Assembly (NCBI GenBank): GCA_016931515.1
Contig: JAFGEQ010000023.1
Span: 1 to 64,000 of the forward strand
DNA from: a candidate division CSSED10-310 bacterium
Lineage (GTDB): Bacteria; CSSED10-310
Reading direction: 5' to 3'
DNA length: 64,000 bases
Within the stretch, counting starts at the first letter, position 1. The number at the start of each line of letters is the position of its first letter. A program made the position numbers and the translations under genes. Positions 59,777-64,000 of this stretch are shown here, one piece after another. Under the pieces are notes generated by a model that searched no databases, was not told the DNA's origin, and was given only the letters and a program-made list of their open reading frames with translations.

Positions 59777-61573
59777 CTATTCAGCGTCCGGTGTTTCAAT
59801 CGATTTTAAAGGCACTTCTATAGTGAAAATACTCCCCCGTCCGGGTTCACTTTGAACAGTCACATGGCCATGATGGGCCTGAACGATATGTTTGACGATG
59901 GCGAGCCCAAGACCGGAACCACCCAAATCACGGCTGCGTGATTTTTCAATCCGGTAGAATCGTTCAAAAATCCGTTCCCTGTATTCAATCGGAATTCCCG
60001 GACCATTATCGATAACCCGGATAGTGACTTTTTGAGGAGAAATCCGTCCCTCGATAATTACTTCAGAATGCTCCGGACCGTATTTAATAGCGTTGTCAAC
60101 GAGATTAACCACGGCTTGCCGCAACAGAGTGCGATTCCCTGGAATCTCACCGCTATCGCTTTCGACACGCAGAATCACCGATTGCTCCGTCGCTGACGTC
60201 TCGCAGGACGCCACAGCAGCACTCAAAACGGATTCCAGTGATAAAACATCCATCTTGATGTCGCCGTTCATTGATGTCTGTTCCAGTCTGGATAAACTCA
60301 GTAAATCCTCGATAACAGCATGCAATTGCCTGGTTTGTTTCAGAATGATCCGTAAGAAACGCAGAGCACTGTCCGCCTCAACCAGGTCGCTGTCCAGCAA
60401 TGTTTCGACAAAACCCTGAATGGCTGTGATCGGAGTTTTCAGCTCATGGGAAACGTTGGCCACAAAATCTTTCCTGATACGTTCCAGTTTCCGGATTCTT
60501 GTTACATTATTCAATACAACCATCGCGCCGATTATCGTGCCCTCACCATCATCTATCGCAACACCGGTCGCTTTGAAATACAGGTCCTCATACCCGTGAA
60601 ATACAATCTCATCCTCCTGGGGATCATTTCTCGAAAGCGTCTTCCGAATAAACTGGTGAAGCTGCGTGTTGCGTATCACCTCCAATATCGTTCGACCTGA
60701 AATATCGGTTTCCCCCGCCTGGAATAACGATGTCGCCGCCTGATTGTACCGGAGAATACACTCCTGATTATCAACAACGAACACTGCATCGACCATACTG
60801 CGGAACATGGTCTCCAATTGACGCTTCTGGCGGATTTCCATTCTCAGCCTATCCCTGAACTTTTCCGTTACTCGCTCCAAAGCTCCCGCCAGATCAGACA
60901 ATTCTTTCGATTTATAGTCCGCCGTCAAAAATTTTTGCTGTAAATTCGCGGTCATCTCATCGGCTGCCAGCGTCATGGAGTGAACCGGTTCCACGAGGTG
61001 TTTTCTGATCATGTATCTCACGCTGATGACTGACACTGCCAACAGGAACAGGAGTGAGACGATGGTTTTGATGGGCGAAGACATCGATCCTGTCCGGGGA
61101 ACACTGACCCTGATAAAACCAAGCACTTTGCCGTCGCGGGCAATTTGGCTCGCCAGATAGTAATGCTTAATCCCGGTATCAGGATCAGAGCGAATCGCCA
61201 GTCCCATACCCGATGAATCGTTTTTCGCATTAATCATTTCGGGTTGATGAGCCTGATTCATTAATTTCCACGGCTGAGTATGTGAATCCGCCAGCACATC
61301 ACCGTTCAGCCGGGTAATCGTGACGTGACAATCACTGAAATCACGCATTTTGAAACACAAATCCTGCAGGCCATCGATCTGATCCTCGAGTCGGCCCTCC
61401 GGGATATTCATTTCAACAAATCGAATCTGGGTTCGTAATGCTTTTTGTATAGTATCTCTGGCAGTGTTTTGGACGAATATGCCCATGCTCCATGCCGCAA
61501 CGATGACAGTAACGAGACAGACAGGCAGGATCCACATGCCGATAAGAACAAAGAAGGACCGATATCGGAGCAT
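59777..61573 (-). CDS. phoR: Phosphate regulon sensor histidine kinase PhoR
   Basis: 598 residues. Two helices (about 12-32 and 170-188) flank a periplasmic domain of some 135 residues with Cys and His near its start (DLCFKMRDFSDCHVT), larger than in E. coli PhoR, which has almost none, and more like Bacillus-type PhoR. HAMP (about 188-245), PAS (about 252-355), HisKA with His376 (VANVSHELKTPITAI), ATPase with VNLVDNAIKYG, NGPGIP and GGSGLGLAIVKHIV. Starts 7 bases after phoB, so a phoBR unit. It phosphorylates PhoB under phosphate limitation, probably via PhoU/Pst. Confidence 0.95.
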   Translation of the reverse strand: MLRYRSFFVLIGMWILPVCLVTVIVAAWSMGIFVQNTARDTIQKALRTQIRFVEMNIPEGRLEDQIDGLQDLCFKMRDFSDCHVTITRLNGDVLADSHTQPWKLMNQAHQPEMINAKNDSSGMGLAIRSDPDTGIKHYYLASQIARDGKVLGFIRVSVPRTGSMSSPIKTIVSLLFLLAVSVISVRYMIRKHLVEPVHSMTLAADEMTANLQQKFLTADYKSKELSDLAGALERVTEKFRDRLRMEIRQKRQLETMFRSMVDAVFVVDNQECILRYNQAATSLFQAGETDISGRTILEVIRNTQLHQFIRKTLSRNDPQEDEIVFHGYEDLYFKATGVAIDDGEGTIIGAMVVLNNVTRIRKLERIRKDFVANVSHELKTPITAIQGFVETLLDSDLVEADSALRFLRIILKQTRQLHAVIEDLLSLSRLEQTSMNGDIKMDVLSLESVLSAAVASCETSATEQSVILRVESDSGEIPGNRTLLRQAVVNLVDNAIKYGPEHSEVIIEGRISPQKVTIRVIDNGPGIPIEYRERIFERFYRIEKSRSRDLGGSGLGLAIVKHIVQAHHGHVTVQSEPGRGSIFTIEVPLKSIETPDAE

Positions 61574-61580
61574 TAGATCG

Positions 61581-62267
61581 TTACTCTTTGAAACGGTATC
61601 CGACTCCGCGGACCGTTTCGATCAGATCTCCGGCTGATCCGAGCTTTCGTCTCAAACCGACAATCTGAACGTCGATTGATCGTTCCGTTACAGGGTAATC
61701 GTCTCCCTTGACAGCAGTGATGATTCTATCCCGGGAGTAGACCCATCCGGGATGTGACGCAAGAAAATGCAAAATATCAAATTCCGATGCGGTCAAATCA
61801 ACCCGGTCCTCGCCGACCATCACAATGCGACGTGTGGCATTGATGGTGAGCTCATGTATCGTGATAGCGCTTTCATCTACTCCGTCAATTACACTGTCCC
61901 TTCTGAAAACAGCTCGAATTCTGGCGATCAGGACCTTGGGGCTGAATGGCTTTGTAACATAATCCACGGCTCCCAGTTCCAATCCCGCAACGATATCGAT
62001 ATCTTCAGTTTTCGCTGTCAGCATGATAATTGGAATTGCCGACGTCCGGGCATCCCGCTTCAGTATACGACAGACTTCCATTCCATCGATCCCGGGCAGC
62101 ATCAGATCCAGAACGATCAATTCCGGCAGTTTCGCCTGGGCTGCTTTAACCGCCGCCTCACCTGTCATTGCGGTTAACACCTGATATCCTTCCTTCTCTA
62201 AATTGAATTGCAACAGTTCAATGATGTCGGCTTCATCGTCTACAACCAAAATGCGGTGTTTCGCCAT
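61581..62267 (-). CDS. phoB: Phosphate regulon response regulator PhoB (OmpR family)
   Basis: 228 residues, cytosolic transcription factor. Receiver with acidic VVDDEAD, phospho-acceptor Asp54 (IVLDLMLPG), Thr/Ser switch MLTAKTE and Lys106 (VTKPFSP). The OmpR/PhoB winged helix carries DLTASEFDILHFLASHPGWV, then SRDRIITAVKGDDY, VTERSIDVQIVGLRRKLG and VRGVGYRFKE. ATG 62267 follows GGGAGAAAAAATA. It is first in the cluster phoB-phoR-porin-pstSCAB-phoU, all on the minus strand. A candidate promoter lies at 62304-62332. Confidence 0.95.
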   Translation of the reverse strand: MAKHRILVVDDEADIIELLQFNLEKEGYQVLTAMTGEAAVKAAQAKLPELIVLDLMLPGIDGMEVCRILKRDARTSAIPIIMLTAKTEDIDIVAGLELGAVDYVTKPFSPKVLIARIRAVFRRDSVIDGVDESAITIHELTINATRRIVMVGEDRVDLTASEFDILHFLASHPGWVYSRDRIITAVKGDDYPVTERSIDVQIVGLRRKLGSAGDLIETVRGVGYRFKE

Positions 62268-62303
62268 TATTTTTTCTCCCTGTCATCAGGATATTGAAAC
62301 GGT

Positions 62304-62332
62304 ATTGTACTGTCTTTTTCACTGCCCGTAAA
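62304..62332 (-). promoter_or_regulatory. Candidate phoB promoter
   Basis: On the minus strand TTTACG (62332-62327), 17-base spacer, TACAAT (62309-62304), with the -10 37 bases before the phoB start. Four and five matches to consensus. A 6-bp hairpin ACCCGG/CCGGGT (62335-62354) sits just upstream of the -35. No clear Pho box (tandem CTGTCAT) overlaps it. Confidence 0.5.
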
Positions 62333-62467
62333 CAACCCGGTCACTTGTCCGGGTCATAGATGTTCTTATATTCAGCCGAAATTAGATTCGTGTTAGGCCG
62401 ATACAAGAACTTTGTAAAATACACAGGGGCCGGAAATTCGGAAGTGATTGCGACAGATGTGAAAAAA

Positions 62468-62497
62468 TTAAACCTGAACCGGATTTTTTCGTATAAT
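62468..62497 (+). promoter_or_regulatory. Candidate promoter for the propeller protease-like gene
   Basis: TTAAAC (62468-62473), 18-base spacer and a perfect -10 TATAAT (62492-62497), 33 bases before the ATG at 62530. The -35 is weak. Confidence 0.45.
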
Positions 62498-62529
62498 ACA
62501 AAGGGCTCTAACAAAACGGGGACAGAAAA

Positions 62530-64000
62530 ATGAAAAATACCATGTTTCGTCTGACATTCATCATTTTCACCACTGTTATGTCTTCTCTCGCTATCGGTAA
62601 GGCTCAACTCAAGGATGTCATCGGTATATCCGGTCTGACAATCTCTCCCGATGGTTCCACTCTGGCGTTCAGCTATCTGGGCGATATCTGGACGGTGCCG
62701 GAAACAGGCGGTATCGCTCGTCGCCTGACAATTCATCCCGCAGATGACAAGGAACCGGCATTCAGTCCGGACGGCAGACTCCTGGCATTCAGTTCAAATC
62801 GTTTTGGCAATATGGATGTTTTCCTGATGGATTCATCAGGGAGTGAGCCCCAACGTCTTACCTGGCATTCCGCAGATGATGTTGTCACACAATTCTCACC
62901 ATCCGGGGAATTCATCATCTTTAATTCCTACAGGGAGTATCGACGTTATGTGACATGGAAAGTCCCTGTCAGGGGAGGTGAGCCCGAGGTATTGTGCCCC
63001 CTTGAATCCGCGCACGGCAAGCTTGCTCCTGATGAAAAAACGTTCCTGTACCAGAAAGGATGGGCCGGTGGTTACCGGATGGGGTATCGCGGTCCGTCTG
63101 CGACAAATATCTGGTTGATCGACTTGGCATCTTTCCGTGTCCAGGCATTGACGAGAACTGAATGGAGTGATCGTAATCCGGAGTGGGGACCTGACGGAAA
63201 AACGGTATTCTACATTTCGGAACGGGAGGGACCGCAGAATCTGTTCAGGTTGTCCGTTGACGGCGGTGATCCTGTTGCCCTGACGCATCTGAACGGTGGA
63301 TATCTGTCTGATCTGACGGTGTCTTCAGACGGACAAAAACTGTATGTCTGCCGGGACGCCGTGGCCAATGTGCTGACAGCGGATGGAGATCTAAAACCCA
63401 TACCGATCACGGCTCCGGCAGATCGCCAGGCGACATCTGAAGAGCGGCTTTCTTTTTCCGCCTGTGATGATTTCGCACTGTCACCGGATAACCGGCAGAT
63501 GGCGCTGGTCTACCGGGGAGACATCTTCGCGCTGGACCCGGAAGGAGGTAAAACGAGACCTCTTACCGAAACGCCGTGGCGGGAGAGCAATCCTGCGTTT
63601 CATCCGTCCGATGGATCACTGTATTACAATGGTGACCGGACAGGCAAAGGAGAATTATACCGACTCGTAGCGGATGACGGTGATCGAAAATTGCTGTTTA
63701 AAGCCCGTTTTTTCAAGGAAACAGTGGTATTTCAGAGTGAAGCGCCGATTGAGGTGTTCAGGATTACTCCCGATGGACGATCAATTCTGTATTTCTGTGC
63801 AGATGGCTCGTTGTTCCGGAGAAACATTGACGGATCCAATCCTGAATTGTTGCTATCCCAAACAAATATAGACAGTCTCGATGTATCACCTGACAGCCGA
63901 TGGATCAGCTATGTCAGGGAATTCGGAGGTCTTCACTATGATACATATTTGATGAATCTCCAGACAAAACAGCAATACCAGGTGTCACGACTGTATGGTC
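62530..64000 (+). CDS. Exported TolB/tricorn-like beta-propeller protein, N-terminal part (cut by the window end)
   Basis: 490 residues are in the window from ATG 62530, open in frame to the last base; it follows GGGGACAGAAAA. Signal peptide of about 22 residues (MFRLTFIIFTTVMSSLAIG, from the fourth residue on). Then WD40-like PD40/TolB repeats with the recurring phrase S-P-D-G followed by lAFs: SGLTISPDGSTLAFSY, EPAFSPDGRLLAFSSNRFG, FSPSGEFIIFNSYR, PEWGPDGKTVFYISEREG, ALSPDNRQMALVYRGDIFA, FRITPDGRSILYF and LDVSPDSRWISYVREFGG. Seven or more blades indicate a propeller of the tricorn type, which normally leads into a PDZ and an S41 peptidase domain; these would lie past the end. If there is no protease domain it would be a TolB-like propeller. 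Divergent from phoB. Confidence 0.85.
   Translation, partial: MKNTMFRLTFIIFTTVMSSLAIGKAQLKDVIGISGLTISPDGSTLAFSYLGDIWTVPETGGIARRLTIHPADDKEPAFSPDGRLLAFSSNRFGNMDVFLMDSSGSEPQRLTWHSADDVVTQFSPSGEFIIFNSYREYRRYVTWKVPVRGGEPEVLCPLESAHGKLAPDEKTFLYQKGWAGGYRMGYRGPSATNIWLIDLASFRVQALTRTEWSDRNPEWGPDGKTVFYISEREGPQNLFRLSVDGGDPVALTHLNGGYLSDLTVSSDGQKLYVCRDAVANVLTADGDLKPIPITAPADRQATSEERLSFSACDDFALSPDNRQMALVYRGDIFALDPEGGKTRPLTETPWRESNPAFHPSDGSLYYNGDRTGKGELYRLVADDGDRKLLFKARFFKETVVFQSEAPIEVFRITPDGRSILYFCADGSLFRRNIDGSNPELLLSQTNIDSLDVSPDSRWISYVREFGGLHYDTYLMNLQTKQQYQVSRLYG

Noticed and set aside
62280-62286. CTGTCAT, identical to a half of the enteric Pho box, upstream of phoB
   Set aside because: It occurs once, with no second copy at 11-base spacing, and overlaps the phoB ribosome-site region on the other strand. 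The GTGTCAT near 59697 before the porin gene also lacks properly spaced partners, so neither supports a PhoB site.

Overview
The window comes from a diderm (Gram-negative-type) bacterium. It carries TamB, two Omp85-family outer-membrane proteins, a porin, lipoproteins, and a full PhoBR/Pst phosphate system with an outer-membrane porin inserted in it. Coding density is high, base composition looks roughly balanced, and there is no rRNA, tRNA, transposon, phage or CRISPR that I can see. The secreted proteins carry long Thr-Pro stalks (TPTNTPT-type) and a recurrent PLPIP[A/S]TG - hydrophobic helix - basic tail at the C-terminus. I know such architectures from uncultured candidate phyla and some surface-rich environmental lineages, but I cannot assign a phylum from the sequence alone.

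Layout. 1-10.4 kb (+): a secreted-protein island. It holds the 3' end of a stalked surface protein, a Lys-C-like serine protease with two adhesin/MAM-like domains, a cohesin-like stalked protein, a papain-like cysteine protease and a subtilase ending in a dockerin-like module. 10.4-16.5 kb (+): housekeeping guaA, dnaE, accA. 16.6-21.1 kb (+): a PAS-rich hybrid histidine kinase and an overlapping GT-C-like membrane protein. 21.1-23.6 kb (-): a DUF362 Tat protein and a fused NapH/NapG-like polyferredoxin. 23.9-25.8 kb: a lipoprotein (+) and an MFS exporter (-). 26.0-30.2 kb (+): a tight tldD - tldE-like - circularly permuted ATP-grasp operon. 30.2-38.8 kb: MscS channel, POTRA-less Omp85 barrel, unknown secreted protein, flavin-reductase-fold protein, DUF1573-like lipoprotein, HAD phosphatase, metallophosphoesterase and a large membrane protein. 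39.0-40.4 kb (+): a stalked astacin metalloprotease with a palindrome inside its putative promoter. 40.6-48.4 kb (+): BtpA-family protein, TamB and its Omp85 partner. 48.4-54.3 kb: second hybrid kinase, peroxiredoxin with a small winged-helix protein, SulP transporter, membrane-anchored unknown. 54.3-62.3 kb (-): phoB-phoR-porin-pstS-pstC-pstA-pstB-phoU. 62.5-64.0 kb (+): the start of a tricorn/TolB-like beta-propeller protein, cut by the window edge.

How the parts may work together. The most striking system is the first 10 kb. Proteases of unrelated catalytic classes share the same stalk, three of the five proteins keep a complete common C-terminal sorting signal in view together with the upstream partial protein, and a cohesin-like anchored protein sits next to a dockerin-bearing protease that lacks its own anchor. 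This suggests a surface-displayed protein-degrading assembly, organised like a cellulosome but for proteins. That is an inference from domain content and neighbourhood, not something shown directly. Second in interest are the TldD/TldE/ATP-grasp operon (possible peptide modification and processing) and the single-chain NapH-NapG fusion with an internal Tat-like signal.
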